From contig CAZHOS010000014.1 in the NCBI GenBank assembly GCA_964534605.1, forward strand, positions 1-24,986: DNA of 24,986 nt. Reading direction: 5' to 3'. The notes under the pieces were generated by a model, which did no database searches, had not been told where the DNA came from, and saw nothing but the letters and a program-made list of their open reading frames with translations. A program made the position numbers and the translations under genes. Below, one piece after another: positions 7,628 to 14,498 of this stretch (position 1 is the first letter of the stretch; every line of letters begins with the position of its first letter). Origin of the DNA: CAZHOS01 sp964534605. GTDB lineage: Bacteria; Patescibacteriota; Saccharimonadia; Saccharimonadales; VXPC01.

Positions 7628-7888
7628 TTATATACAGTAGTTAAGGTCGGGCAGAATAAAGTAGATTAGAACTAAAGATAGCGTAAGCGCAATTACTAGA
7701 TAGTGGTTGCGCTTGTTTTTAGGATTACTTGGGTCTTTTTTACTTCTTCTTGCTTGCAGCGAGATAGCTGCCACTATTAAGATGAGCGCAAAGAGAACAT
7801 ATGCATCATTGAGGTGAATTGTAGTGCCAGTACAGGAATCACTGAGCCTTTGGAGAGAGCTTGAGGTCTGCGCCAGTGTGAATACCGT
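7628..7888 (-). CDS. Candidate two-TM mini-protein with ACG start (hidden gene)
   Basis: Reading the minus strand from 7888 to a TAA at 7630-7628 gives an uninterrupted 86-codon frame with two clear hydrophobic helices (AYVLFALILIVAAISL and HYLVIALTLSLVLIYFIL) separated by a Lys/Arg/Asn-rich loop (RRSKKDPSNPKNKR). This is the signature of a real small membrane protein rather than chance. No ATG, GTG or TTG occurs in the frame upstream of the first helix; an in-frame TAG lies just before GTT ACG. A promoter TTGCGT (7918-7923), 17 nt, TATGAT (7895-7900) puts +1 exactly on the A of the ACG codon at 7888-7886. So it is either a leaderless ACG-initiated gene, a gene whose ATG mutated to ACG, or a base-call error. 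Function unknown. Confidence 0.55.
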   Translation of the reverse strand, partial: TVFTLAQTSSSLQRLSDSCTGTTIHLNDAYVLFALILIVAAISLQARRSKKDPSNPKNKRNHYLVIALTLSLVLIYFILPDLNYCI

Positions 7889-7894
7889 AACCTA

Positions 7895-7923
7895 ATCATA
7901 CTCAATGCTTATTGCTAACGCAA
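7895..7923 (-). promoter_or_regulatory. Promoter of the minus-strand mini-gene
   Basis: On the minus strand, TTGCGT at 7923-7918 and TATGAT at 7900-7895 are separated by 17 nt. Predicted +1 at 7888 coincides with the first base of the candidate ACG start codon. Confidence 0.6.
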
Positions 7924-7939
7924 CCGCGTAGTAATAGGT

Positions 7940-7951
7940 GCCGCTTGCGGC
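7940..7951. other. Short GC-rich inverted repeat in the divergent intergenic region
   Basis: GCCGC and GCGGC are separated by TT, between the minus-strand mini-gene promoter and the start of the plus-strand gene at 8016. Possible operator; no T-run. Apart from this, the mini-gene and the promoters, I see nothing in 7575-8015. Confidence 0.25.
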
Positions 7952-8003
7952 GTTTCGGAGCTAATTAGCGGTAGTTTTTATTCTTTTGGTTATGGCTTTG
8001 TGA

Positions 8004-8009
8004 CATAAT
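8004..8009 (+). promoter_or_regulatory. Probable -10 box giving a leaderless mRNA for the gene at 8016
   Basis: CATAAT ends 7 nt before the GTG start at 8016, so the predicted +1 is the start codon. No Shine-Dalgarno is present. The -35 region is weak. Confidence 0.45.
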
Positions 8010-8015
8010 GCTTGT

Positions 8016-9260
8016 GTGAATACAAATCCTTTAACAGAACCAGTTAGTAGCCAAGAGCTGTTTACTTATGCGCAGGCGGGCAAGAATTTTTCACGCGATA
8101 AGATAGTTATTCGCGTATTTACTGTTTTGGGAGGACTGTTGTTTGCTTCGATTGGCTTTTCGTTTATCTCGGCCGTGCCTGCTATAGGCTATTTAGTGTT
8201 GGCGGCAACTGCAGTAGGTGTGCTTTATGTAGTTAGCCATGCTGGCAACATTCTTGCGCGTAGCAAGAAACAAGAACTGCTCTATAAAAGATTCGCAGAT
8301 GCAAATGGTCTGGAGTTTATGCATAATCTGGCAGATTGGCAAATGCCGTCATCAGTAAGTGAGCAGAGGTTTGGCATAAAAACAAATGATGACCATTGGC
8401 TGAACAAGGCAGTTGTCGGCAAGTCTCTAGCTGAGCAAAAGCAAGAGTTTAAAGCCACCCACCCGGAGGCGTCTCCTGATGGGGTTGTTACTTTACTGCA
8501 CGCCTTTAAGGATAAAACAATACTGCCCAGGGCCAATAGCTGGATTGGTCAGGGTGATTTAATCGGTGATAGTAGTACGGCTTACTTCCAGCATCACTAC
8601 ACGACGGGCAGCGGCAAGAGCCGCAAGGATCATTATTGGCAGGTGAGCGCGCACAGGCTACCGCGGAAGCTACCACACATATTAATAGATAGCCGCAAGA
8701 ATAACTCTTTCTTAGGCAGCAATATTAGCCATAACTTCAAGAAAGATCAGAAGATCGACGCTGGGGTCTTGAGCGAGCATTTTGACGTCTATGTACCTAA
8801 TGGCTACTCCGTAGATGCCCTGAGCTTTATAGGTCCCGATGTGATTGAGCAAATTATTGCGCACGGGCTAGAGAGTGAGCTAGAGATTGTAGATGATGTG
8901 CTACTCATCTATACAAAAAAGAAGATGACGCCCGAGTCCCTTGTAGATATGGTTAATCAGCAAACCCATATTATAGAAAAACTAGGGGATAATCTATCTA
9001 GCTACCGCGATGAGCGTGCAACATCTATCGCCAATAGGGCGAACATTGCTGAGCAAGGTACACGACTAAGCAAGTCGAAGTGGCCGGCCATCTTCGGGTT
9101 TATGGGCTTTGCCGTATTTTTGGGCCTAAGGGTAGCCCTAGAGCTTGGCACCGGCAACTTTAGGGGCCTAAACAGCGTCCTGGACGCGGCTTGGCCAATA
9201 ATTCCGATTATCGGCATAGCCGTTGTTGGTGTGATTATAAAGCTAAGTAAAGCAAAGTAG
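8016..9260 (+). CDS. Conserved-looking membrane protein, four TM segments (possible DUF3137-like)
   Basis: This 414-aa protein has two adjacent TM helices at about 32-80, a soluble central domain of about 260 residues, a helical segment with MTPESLVDMV, and two C-terminal TM helices (about 350-372 and 388-410). Layout and the DHYWQV, PHILID and FDVYVPNG stretches resemble bacterial DUF3137-type proteins of unknown function; that link is a weak inference. The start is GTG 8016. There is no Shine-Dalgarno, and a -10 box lies 7 nt upstream, so it is likely translated from a leaderless mRNA. It stands as its own transcription unit between divergent and downstream genes. Confidence 0.75.
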   Translation: MNTNPLTEPVSSQELFTYAQAGKNFSRDKIVIRVFTVLGGLLFASIGFSFISAVPAIGYLVLAATAVGVLYVVSHAGNILARSKKQELLYKRFADANGLEFMHNLADWQMPSSVSEQRFGIKTNDDHWLNKAVVGKSLAEQKQEFKATHPEASPDGVVTLLHAFKDKTILPRANSWIGQGDLIGDSSTAYFQHHYTTGSGKSRKDHYWQVSAHRLPRKLPHILIDSRKNNSFLGSNISHNFKKDQKIDAGVLSEHFDVYVPNGYSVDALSFIGPDVIEQIIAHGLESELEIVDDVLLIYTKKKMTPESLVDMVNQQTHIIEKLGDNLSSYRDERATSIANRANIAEQGTRLSKSKWPAIFGFMGFAVFLGLRVALELGTGNFRGLNSVLDAAWPIIPIIGIAVVGVIIKLSKAK

Positions 9261-9317
9261 ACTTCACCAGATTTTTTGGCCAGCCTGCTGTAGAATTTTA
9301 TTTTTTAGTGCACCCAC

Positions 9318-9346
9318 TTGGCAGTCGTGTAGATTGGCTGTAGTCT
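9318..9346 (+). promoter_or_regulatory. Promoter of the spondin-domain gene
   Basis: TTGGCA (9318-9323), 17-nt spacer, TAGTCT (9341-9346). Predicted +1 near 9353, one base before the ATG at 9354, so the mRNA would be essentially leaderless. Confidence 0.55.
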
Positions 9347-9353
9347 AGATGGG

Positions 9354-10106
9354 ATGAAGCAGCACAGATTCTTTTTGTCGGTAGTAATTCTTTTGGTAGG
9401 CGCCGGGCTGTTTTGGTTCTTTGGCCAAGAGTCAGAACCAGAACGTATCCAATCTAATGAAGAGCTGGCTATGCTAGAGCAACAAGCTCTAGCCCCAGAA
9501 CCAGAACCAGAACCTGCCGCCCAGTCACAGGACTATTCTCTCGAGTTTGATGTAACCTGGAGTGTAGAGACCCATCCAGAGACGCTACCGGCTGGCCCGC
9601 ATGTGTCACCTTTTGTGGCGGTTGTTCACAAGACGCCCGGTAGTGTTATCCAGCGCGGAACTCGCGCCACATCCGGCTTAGAGCTGATAGCCGAGACTGG
9701 AGCAACAGGCACGTTTGCGGCGGAACTAGACATGCTCATAGCGGCTGGAGAGGTGCTGGAGTACTCGGTAGGGCAGCGCATAGATGCGCCGGGTACAGAT
9801 AGCGTAGATTTAAGGGCCACCCAGGAGTTTCCATATCTAACAGTCGTATCAATGATAGCCCCCAGCCCTGACTGGCTAGTAGCTAGCGTGGACTTCCCGT
9901 TATTTAACGGACAGCAGTGGGCTATAGATAATGAGCTGGGTCCGCAATATCTAGACGCAGGTACAGATGATGGCACAACATTTACTGCCGCCAATAGGGA
10001 TAACCCAGTTGGAGTAGTGGGCGCCCAAATAAATGATAGTTTTATCGCAGCTACTACCGAGGCTGGCCTAGGGCTCTTCCGCCTCTCCTCCTTGAGCGAC
10101 AATTAA
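9354..10106 (+). CDS. Membrane-anchored spondin-domain protein
   Basis: This 250-aa protein has a basic start and one hydrophobic helix (about 6-25) without a lipobox cysteine, then an acidic Glu/Pro linker (about 27-58). The rest matches the Spondin_N family. It opens with YSLEFDVTWS and THPETLP, then HVSPFVAVVHK. The family's hallmark MIAPSPDW follows, and then DAGTDDGTTFT. Spondin domains are beta-sandwich folds first known from animal extracellular-matrix proteins and also present in bacterial secreted proteins. An extracytoplasmic adhesion or binding role, for example at the contact with a host cell, is an inference. The mRNA appears leaderless. A four-base-step repeat of Pro-Glu codons in the linker (about 9496-9515) is low complexity. 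Confidence 0.85.
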   Translation: MKQHRFFLSVVILLVGAGLFWFFGQESEPERIQSNEELAMLEQQALAPEPEPEPAAQSQDYSLEFDVTWSVETHPETLPAGPHVSPFVAVVHKTPGSVIQRGTRATSGLELIAETGATGTFAAELDMLIAAGEVLEYSVGQRIDAPGTDSVDLRATQEFPYLTVVSMIAPSPDWLVASVDFPLFNGQQWAIDNELGPQYLDAGTDDGTTFTAANRDNPVGVVGAQINDSFIAATTEAGLGLFRLSSLSDN

Positions 10107-10111
10107 ACATA

Positions 10112-10181
10112 AGCTTGTCTATTGTTGTAAATTATGCTATACTATTGTATGTAACCATAATTACAATGGTACAGACAAGCT
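10112..10181 (+). promoter_or_regulatory. ftsK promoter region with flanking inverted repeat
   Basis: TTGTCT (10115-10120), 17 nt, TATACT (10138-10143) form a promoter with predicted +1 near 10150. AGCTTGTCT (10112-10120), which includes the -35 box, is repeated in inverted form as AGACAAGCT (10173-10181), and TGTAAATT (10126-10133) recurs inverted as AATTTACA (10193-10200). These dyads bracket the start of transcription and could be an operator or a leader structure. The promoter is likely; the regulatory reading is inferred. Confidence 0.5.
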
Positions 10182-10271
10182 GTAGTTGCTACAATTTACA
10201 GCGATGACTTGCACACCTACCGTACGTATAGAAAGGCAGTCGCAGCATATAGTGTGCACCTAATTAGAATC

Positions 10272-12533
10272 ATGGCAAAGAAAAAATCCAAAAAATCATC
10301 CAGCAAAGCTAAATCCAAAAAGGCCGCAGCAAAAGAGCGCTCACCACTAATGGCGCAGCTGTTCTCGTTGCTACTTATTATTATTGCAGCCCTGATGTTC
10401 CTGGGTGGCTTTGGTATCGGCGGGGCGCTACCCGAATCCTTGCACGGCGCGGCCTCTTGGTTGGTGGGTGTCGGGGCGTACTTTGCTGTACCCGCTGTCC
10501 TTATATATTTAGCAATACTCAAGTTCCGCCACGAAGAAAAGTTAATACCCCGCAACAAATTGCTGCTCGGTCTGGCAGGCCTAGCTGCCTTATCTGGCCT
10601 ACTGCATGTATTTGTCGATAGGGCAGACGCGGCAGAGCTAGCCCGCGACGGATCTTATGGTGGTATGGTTGGTCACTGGATAAGTTCTCTCTTCTTGAGC
10701 TTCCTGAACAATTATATTTCGTTCGTCGTACTTTTTGCCCTATCAGCTGTGGCGTTTCTACTGACGTTTGGCGTTTCGCCTCTAGCTGTTTTGGCAAAAG
10801 TATGGAGCTTTATCAAGCCAGAGGGCGGTGGTCGTAGCCTTAAGCCTGCGGACACCTCGACCTCGCTTGCAGAATTAAAAAACAAGAAGCAAAGCAAGCT
10901 GAAGCTCAAGGTTAACGAGGGCAGCACACCTCTGCCAGAGGTTGATGCACCCGAGCAGCCTGTCAAGCGTCGTTCGACCTTCCGTAACTCTACGCCAACA
11001 CTAAAACCCGAAGAAAACCACGAGGCACTGTCAGTGGTGGCCGATCCAAACTGGAAGTACCCAGGCATTAATCTGCTAAATCAAAAACAAGACAAGGCCG
11101 ACCCCGGCGATATCCAAGAGAACGCCGAGATCATCCGCGACACCCTAGCTAACTTTAATATAGACGTAGATATCGACGGCGCTAATAAAGGTCCGCGTGT
11201 AACGCAGTTTACCCTCAAGCCACCAAGCGGCATTAAACTGACCAAGATTACTAGCCTAGAGAGCAATATTGCTCTAGATTTGGCCGCTCAGTCGATACGT
11301 ATCGAGGCGCCAATCCCCGGTAAGCGGGCGGTAGGCATCGAGGTTCCTCACAAAAAAGGCGAGACTGTACGCCTCAGCGGACTACTTAACAGCAGCGAGT
11401 GGAAGAGTCTCAAACCCGGTGGCCTTGGCTTTGCTATTGGTAAGGATATCGCCGGTATCCCCGAGATCGCTAGTCTAGACAAAATGCCTCACCTGTTAAT
11501 CGCTGGTCAGACTGGTTCCGGTAAGTCGGTCATGATCAATACACTGCTAACTAGTATGCTCTACCGCAGCAGCCCCAGCGATCTCAAGCTAATCCTTGTC
11601 GATCCTAAGCAGGTCGAACTGACGCCATATAACGACATCCCGCACCTGTTAACGCCAGTTATTACGCAGCCAGAGAAGTGTATTAGCGCACTTAAATGGG
11701 CCGTGGCTGAAATGGAGCGTCGACTAACAACGTTCGCTAATGTAAAGAAGCGCAATATTGTCGAGTACAACGCCATCAGCGAAGAGAACCATATGCCATA
11801 CATCGTAATTGTCATCGACGAGCTAGCTGACCTGATGATGATGGCCGCCCGCGATGTCGAGGCGCTGATTGTGCGCATTGCCCAGAAGGCCCGTGCTGCT
11901 GGTATACACCTGGTGCTCGCCACACAAAGGCCGAGTGTCGACGTTATCACCGGTCTAATTAAGGCCAACGTGCCAGCGCGAATTGCCTTTACAGTTGCCA
12001 GCCAGGTAGACAGCCGCACTATTATAGATAGTGTTGGGGCAGAGAAGCTGCTAGGTATGGGTGACATGCTGTTTACGACGTCTAGCATGCCCAAGCCAAA
12101 GCGTGTACAGGGCGCATTTATAGACGATGACGAAACGGTTAAAGTCACGGACTTCCTGCGCAAACAGCAAGGCCCGCAGTACGATGACGAGGTCGTTAGC
12201 CAGCCAGTGCAGCTAAACGGCAAGGGTGGCGTAGTCGCCCCGATGGAAGGCGCTGGCATGGATGCCGACGACGATATGTGGCAGGATGCTGTGCGTGTTG
12301 TTGTCGAGGGCGGCAAAGCCAGCACTAGCTTGTTGCAAAGACGTCTGCGCATTGGTTATGCCCGGGCAGCTCGCATTATCGAGTCCATGGAGGAGCAGGG
12401 GATTATAGGGCAGCAAGACGGATCCCGCCCACGCGAAGTTCTCGTTAGCAGCATGGAGGATGTCTTTGGTGGTGGAGAGTCGGCAGAGCCTGATGGGACT
12501 GATGAGATCCCTATAGACGTCGATTTTAGGTAA
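10272..12533 (+). CDS. ftsK: DNA translocase FtsK/SpoIIIE
   Basis: FtsK pumps chromosomal DNA through the division septum and helps dimer resolution. This 753-aa form (from ATG 10272) has a Lys/Ser-rich N-terminus, four TM helices (about 30-190), a linker of about 90 residues, the alpha/beta motor with Walker A GQTGSGKS near residue 412 and Walker B VIVIDELADL, the ATQRPSVDV block, and a C-terminal winged-helix gamma domain (LLQRRLRIGYARAARI). An in-frame TTG at 10209 would add 21 residues, but the ATG start gives the typical basic N-terminus. No clear Shine-Dalgarno precedes either start. A conserved RNA element overlaps the stop codon. The function is secure, the exact start less so. Confidence 0.93.
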   Translation: MAKKKSKKSSSKAKSKKAAAKERSPLMAQLFSLLLIIIAALMFLGGFGIGGALPESLHGAASWLVGVGAYFAVPAVLIYLAILKFRHEEKLIPRNKLLLGLAGLAALSGLLHVFVDRADAAELARDGSYGGMVGHWISSLFLSFLNNYISFVVLFALSAVAFLLTFGVSPLAVLAKVWSFIKPEGGGRSLKPADTSTSLAELKNKKQSKLKLKVNEGSTPLPEVDAPEQPVKRRSTFRNSTPTLKPEENHEALSVVADPNWKYPGINLLNQKQDKADPGDIQENAEIIRDTLANFNIDVDIDGANKGPRVTQFTLKPPSGIKLTKITSLESNIALDLAAQSIRIEAPIPGKRAVGIEVPHKKGETVRLSGLLNSSEWKSLKPGGLGFAIGKDIAGIPEIASLDKMPHLLIAGQTGSGKSVMINTLLTSMLYRSSPSDLKLILVDPKQVELTPYNDIPHLLTPVITQPEKCISALKWAVAEMERRLTTFANVKKRNIVEYNAISEENHMPYIVIVIDELADLMMMAARDVEALIVRIAQKARAAGIHLVLATQRPSVDVITGLIKANVPARIAFTVASQVDSRTIIDSVGAEKLLGMGDMLFTTSSMPKPKRVQGAFIDDDETVKVTDFLRKQQGPQYDDEVVSQPVQLNGKGGVVAPMEGAGMDADDDMWQDAVRVVVEGGKASTSLLQRRLRIGYARAARIIESMEEQGIIGQQDGSRPREVLVSSMEDVFGGGESAEPDGTDEIPIDVDFR

Positions 12534-12643
12534 GGGAAAGATGACTTCTTTACCTTAGCGGCAGGGAAAACCAGGTGGTTTTCTCTGGGGATCCCTTTCT
12601 CAGAGCAGAATAAATAATCCTGGAATGAATCCAGGATTATTTA
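12531..12643 (+). ncRNA. Three-stem RNA element, copy 1 (after ftsK)
   Basis: P1: TAAGG (12531-12535) and AAAGA (12537-12541) pair with TCTTT (12547-12551) and CCTTA (12553-12557) around loop TGACT, with one G/A mismatch. A conserved linker TTAGCGG follows. P2: 11 bp, CAGGGAAAACC (12562-12572) with GGTTTTCTCTG (12577-12587), loop AGGT. Conserved tail GGGATCCCTTTCTCA (12588-12602). P3: 13 bp, 12611-12623 with 12631-12643. The same order, P1 loop, linker and tail occur at 15661-15774 with different stem sequences that still pair. This points to a conserved structured RNA, perhaps a riboswitch-like or attenuator element with P3 as its terminator-like stem. Ligand, role and strand are inferred. 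Confidence 0.7.
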
Positions 12644-12781
12644 AACCTGAGAGAGATTTACAATGAGACCTCTAGAGGCTATCCAAAATGAAGCTATGTT
12701 TCTGTGAGATCTAGTACCTCTAATCTTTTTATGCATCACGCATTCATGCGGTAACCGCCCAAAAGTTTCAAGCTGCACTCA

Positions 12782-12804
12782 AAGCCAAGCGGCTTAGTCT
12801 TTTT
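12782..12804 (+). terminator. Weak terminator-like hairpin
   Basis: AAGCC and GGCTT pair over a 4-nt loop, followed after 4 nt by TTTTT. It may end transcripts reading through the RNA element. Between 12644 and 12781 I see nothing else convincing; a 14-codon reading frame from 12663 is probably chance. Confidence 0.35.
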
Positions 12805-12826
12805 GTTATAGTTGTAAATAACAAAC

Positions 12827-12854
12827 TTACAAACTGTTATGCCTCATATATATT
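12827..12854 (+). promoter_or_regulatory. Promoter of the gene at 12861
   Basis: TTACAA (12827-12832), 16-nt spacer, TATATT (12849-12854). Predicted +1 at 12861, the A of the ATG start codon; no Shine-Dalgarno is present. Confidence 0.45.
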
Positions 12855-12860
12855 AGGTAT

Positions 12861-13604
12861 ATGAGAGGGGCCTCACCAACAGATCAGCTAGGCATACCCT
12901 TACCTCTACTTGGCGAACTTTCACGCGCTGGGGGCAGTGACGACAATCACCATCATTTCCACCCGGGCGCAGATTTTAAAGACAGAGATCTGGACGAGGG
13001 TCTTTCTGCTATCAGGGCTTCACGCATCCAGCTGGTATCTAGGAAGCTGCACACTAGGTATCACAGGATGTATTGGGGTGTTGTGCCGCCACAAACTCGG
13101 AGTGATCGCCTTAATTTGGTGGTGCTATCAGCGTCGGGCTATATACCTGACAGAGGCACACACTTTAAGCGGTTTTATGCAGAGCCCAAACTCTCTATGA
13201 TTAGCCCAAAGACAAGAAGAGCTTTATGGGAAAGCGGTCAAATAAGGATATCTTTGGGCAATGGGGCCGTCAGGAGCTTTCTGTATTCAGAGTTAAAGAG
13301 TAGGAGTGTGGATACAAATCAAAAGGGTCTAATCATTGAAGAGCTCTTGGGCAGCAATGACCAGCAGCGGCGTATTGAGATAGCCCGACTCATACTTGGT
13401 GACTCTGCCAGGCTAGCTCTAGAGCCGATTGCAGAGGATTGGAGAAAAGCCTGGAGGGATAAGAAGCTGCCTAGAGCGATACTTAGGGGTAAGCGCCTTT
13501 TCTCTATATCTAGCGACCCAGTAAGGACCGTATGGGCTCATAGCATTTCACACCTTGATCCATCTAAGGTAGCCGAAGACCTAGGAACGAGCCTTAATAG
13601 CTAA
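12861..13604 (+). CDS. Uncharacterised protein with HHHFHP motif
   Basis: This 247-aa protein has no signal peptide or TM helix. Residues about 29-36 carry a His cluster (NHHHFHP), followed by LSAIRASRIQLV, HTRYHRMYWG and VLSASGYIPDRG. I recall similar blocks in hypothetical Saccharibacteria proteins but cannot name a family. The His-rich segment could bind metal or be catalytic; this is speculation. The C-terminal half is helical and basic. The gene probably starts on a leaderless mRNA. It uses many AGA/AGG arginine codons, unlike the neighbouring ribosomal and ftsK genes, which prefer CGC/CGT, hinting at a different history. It is immediately followed by a hairpin-dense tract (13614-14345), so it may be part of a protein-plus-RNA module. 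Function unknown. Confidence 0.65.
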   Translation: MRGASPTDQLGIPLPLLGELSRAGGSDDNHHHFHPGADFKDRDLDEGLSAIRASRIQLVSRKLHTRYHRMYWGVVPPQTRSDRLNLVVLSASGYIPDRGTHFKRFYAEPKLSMISPKTRRALWESGQIRISLGNGAVRSFLYSELKSRSVDTNQKGLIIEELLGSNDQQRRIEIARLILGDSARLALEPIAEDWRKAWRDKKLPRAILRGKRLFSISSDPVRTVWAHSISHLDPSKVAEDLGTSLNS

Positions 13605-13861
13605 AAAGAAAATGGCCAGACAAATTAATGTCTGGCCCGCAGTGTGTTTTTGATGAAGACTACTGCGAGAGTCTGATCGTACTTTTCTTAGCGGAGCTTA
13701 GCTCGGCTAAGAATTTGCAAGCAAAGCTTGCGAGACCTGGACCTGCTAAGAACGCCAATATGTGGGCGTTGCGATGGACTGGCTCGCGCCGTCCGTGCAA
13801 ATTATTTAACTTCTTAAGCAGAGGTTTTCAGGATGCACCGGCAGTTTCTACTGCAGGATCA

Positions 13862-13916
13862 AACGAGTAAGGAGTATGCATTAAACTTGCCATCCGATAT
13901 TACTGGATGAGTTGTC
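13862..13916 (+). repeat. 55-nt duplicate left of the first N gap
   Basis: Identical to 14017-14071. Exactly 55 nt on each side of 100 N, consistent with an unmerged contig overlap rather than a biological repeat. Confidence 0.9.
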
Positions 13917-14016
13917 NNNNNNNNNNNNNNNNNNNNNNNNNNNNNNNNNNNNNNNNNNNNNNNNNNNNNNNNNNNNNNNNNNNNNNNNNNNNNNNNNNNN
14001 NNNNNNNNNNNNNNNN
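13917..14016. other. Assembly gap of 100 N (artificial)
   Basis: The sequences flanking it share a 55-nt identical overlap, so the true sequence probably runs 13916 directly into 14072. Confidence 0.9.
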
Positions 14017-14071
14017 AACGAGTAAGGAGTATGCATTAAACTTGCCATCCGATATTACTGGATGAGTTGTC
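14017..14071 (+). repeat. 55-nt duplicate right of the first N gap
   Basis: Identical to 13862-13916; see the gap entry. Confidence 0.9.
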
Positions 14072-14342
14072 TACTCGCAATTCTCGCTCAGTGTTTGAGT
14101 GCATAAAAGGAAGCCAAGTGCGGATTAGCCTGCGGCTGCCACCGGATCTCGAAGATATCCGGTGTAATCTTTCCAACGCACTAGCAACCCTCCTTTCAAT
14201 GTGCATTCATCGGCTGCGCCGACTATAGCTAGCATTCGCCGAGCGTCTAGGACATCGATAGTCCTATTTGATGGCGGGAGACCCGCAATATGACGCTCAG
14301 TCATATCCATATAATCACTTTTGCATGCACTACGCAAGTTTT

Positions 14343-14372
14343 TTTGTGTGTAATCTCACATGTTTACACAAA
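14343..14372. promoter_or_regulatory. Imperfect inverted repeat upstream of the rpsF promoter
   Basis: TTTGTGT (14343-14349) and ACACAAA (14366-14372) form an imperfect dyad just upstream of the -35 box. It could be an operator or part of a terminator; no evidence decides. Confidence 0.3.
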
Positions 14373-14373
14373 G

Positions 14374-14402
14374 TTGACCGAAGTTAACAGAGGTGGTATT
14401 AT
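14374..14402 (+). promoter_or_regulatory. rpsF promoter
   Basis: TTGACC (14374-14379), 17-nt spacer, TATTAT (14397-14402), with TGG extended -10 and motif AACAGAGGTGG at 14386-14396. Near-consensus. Predicted +1 near 14409, giving a leader of about 90 nt. Confidence 0.75.
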
Positions 14403-14445
14403 GCGTTAATCAACTTCAGCTCATGCGCACTAGGCGACATGGGCT

Positions 14446-14470
14446 AAGGCTTACAATTTTTGTATGCCTT
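14446..14470 (+). promoter_or_regulatory. Hairpin in the rpsF 5' leader
   Basis: AAGGC and TACAA (14446-14456, one T between) pair with TTGTA and GCCTT (14460-14470) around TTT, with a single T/T mismatch. It lies just before the Shine-Dalgarno GAAGGAG (14481-14487). S6:S18 autoregulatory leaders are known in bacteria, but the characteristic CCG-containing bulge is not obvious here, so autoregulation is an inference. Confidence 0.45.
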
Positions 14471-14498
14471 TTAACCAGAGGAAGGAGCTATTAGTTTT

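Larger units (their letters stand above)
13614..14345 (+). ncRNA. Candidate large structured RNA between the HHHFHP gene and rpsF
   Basis: After removing the assembly artefact this tract is about 580 nt and contains back-to-back perfect hairpins. 13614-13637 has a 9-bp stem; 13638-13667 has 6 bp. 13685-13713 has 8+4 bp; 13717-13731 has 6 bp. 13751-13770 has 6 bp; 13776-13794 has 7 bp with one bulge. 13841-13854 has 5 bp. 14019-14077 encloses 14046-14064. 14117-14182 nests AGTGCG/CGCACT, GATTA/TAATC and CACCGGAT/ATCCGGTG. 14210-14222 has 5 bp. 14241-14298 is a three-way junction closed by GAGCGTC/GACGCTC. A weak hairpin and T7 (14339-14345) end it, favouring the plus strand. The conserved boxes of RNase P, tmRNA, SRP or group I/II introns were not found by eye. 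The family is unknown. Confidence 0.6.

Noticed and set aside
9496..9515. Short Pro-Glu codon repeat in the spondin-domain gene
   Set aside because: A low-complexity linker common in anchored proteins; not a tandem repeat of interest.
12663..12707. 14-codon frame with an upstream GAGAGA
   Set aside because: Too short and without conservation evidence; likely chance.
12910..13200. Alternative plus-strand frame inside the HHHFHP gene
   Set aside because: It overlaps the longer frame with its own promoter and shows no domain.
13614..13637. Hairpin after the HHHFHP gene as a simple intrinsic terminator
   Set aside because: The 9-bp stem is strong, but the next T-run is more than 10 nt away and another stem begins at the very next base, so it fits better as the first helix of the structured tract.
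13628..13870. 80-codon plus-strand frame after the HHHFHP gene
   Set aside because: It runs straight through several perfect hairpins, has no Shine-Dalgarno, and the protein looks like random composition. Better explained as part of the structured RNA.
14125..14337. 70-codon minus-strand frame
   Set aside because: A promoter-like TTGCGT/TATATG pair exists, but the whole frame coincides with nested stems and the three-way junction, and no family signature is visible. Kept as a weak alternative only.
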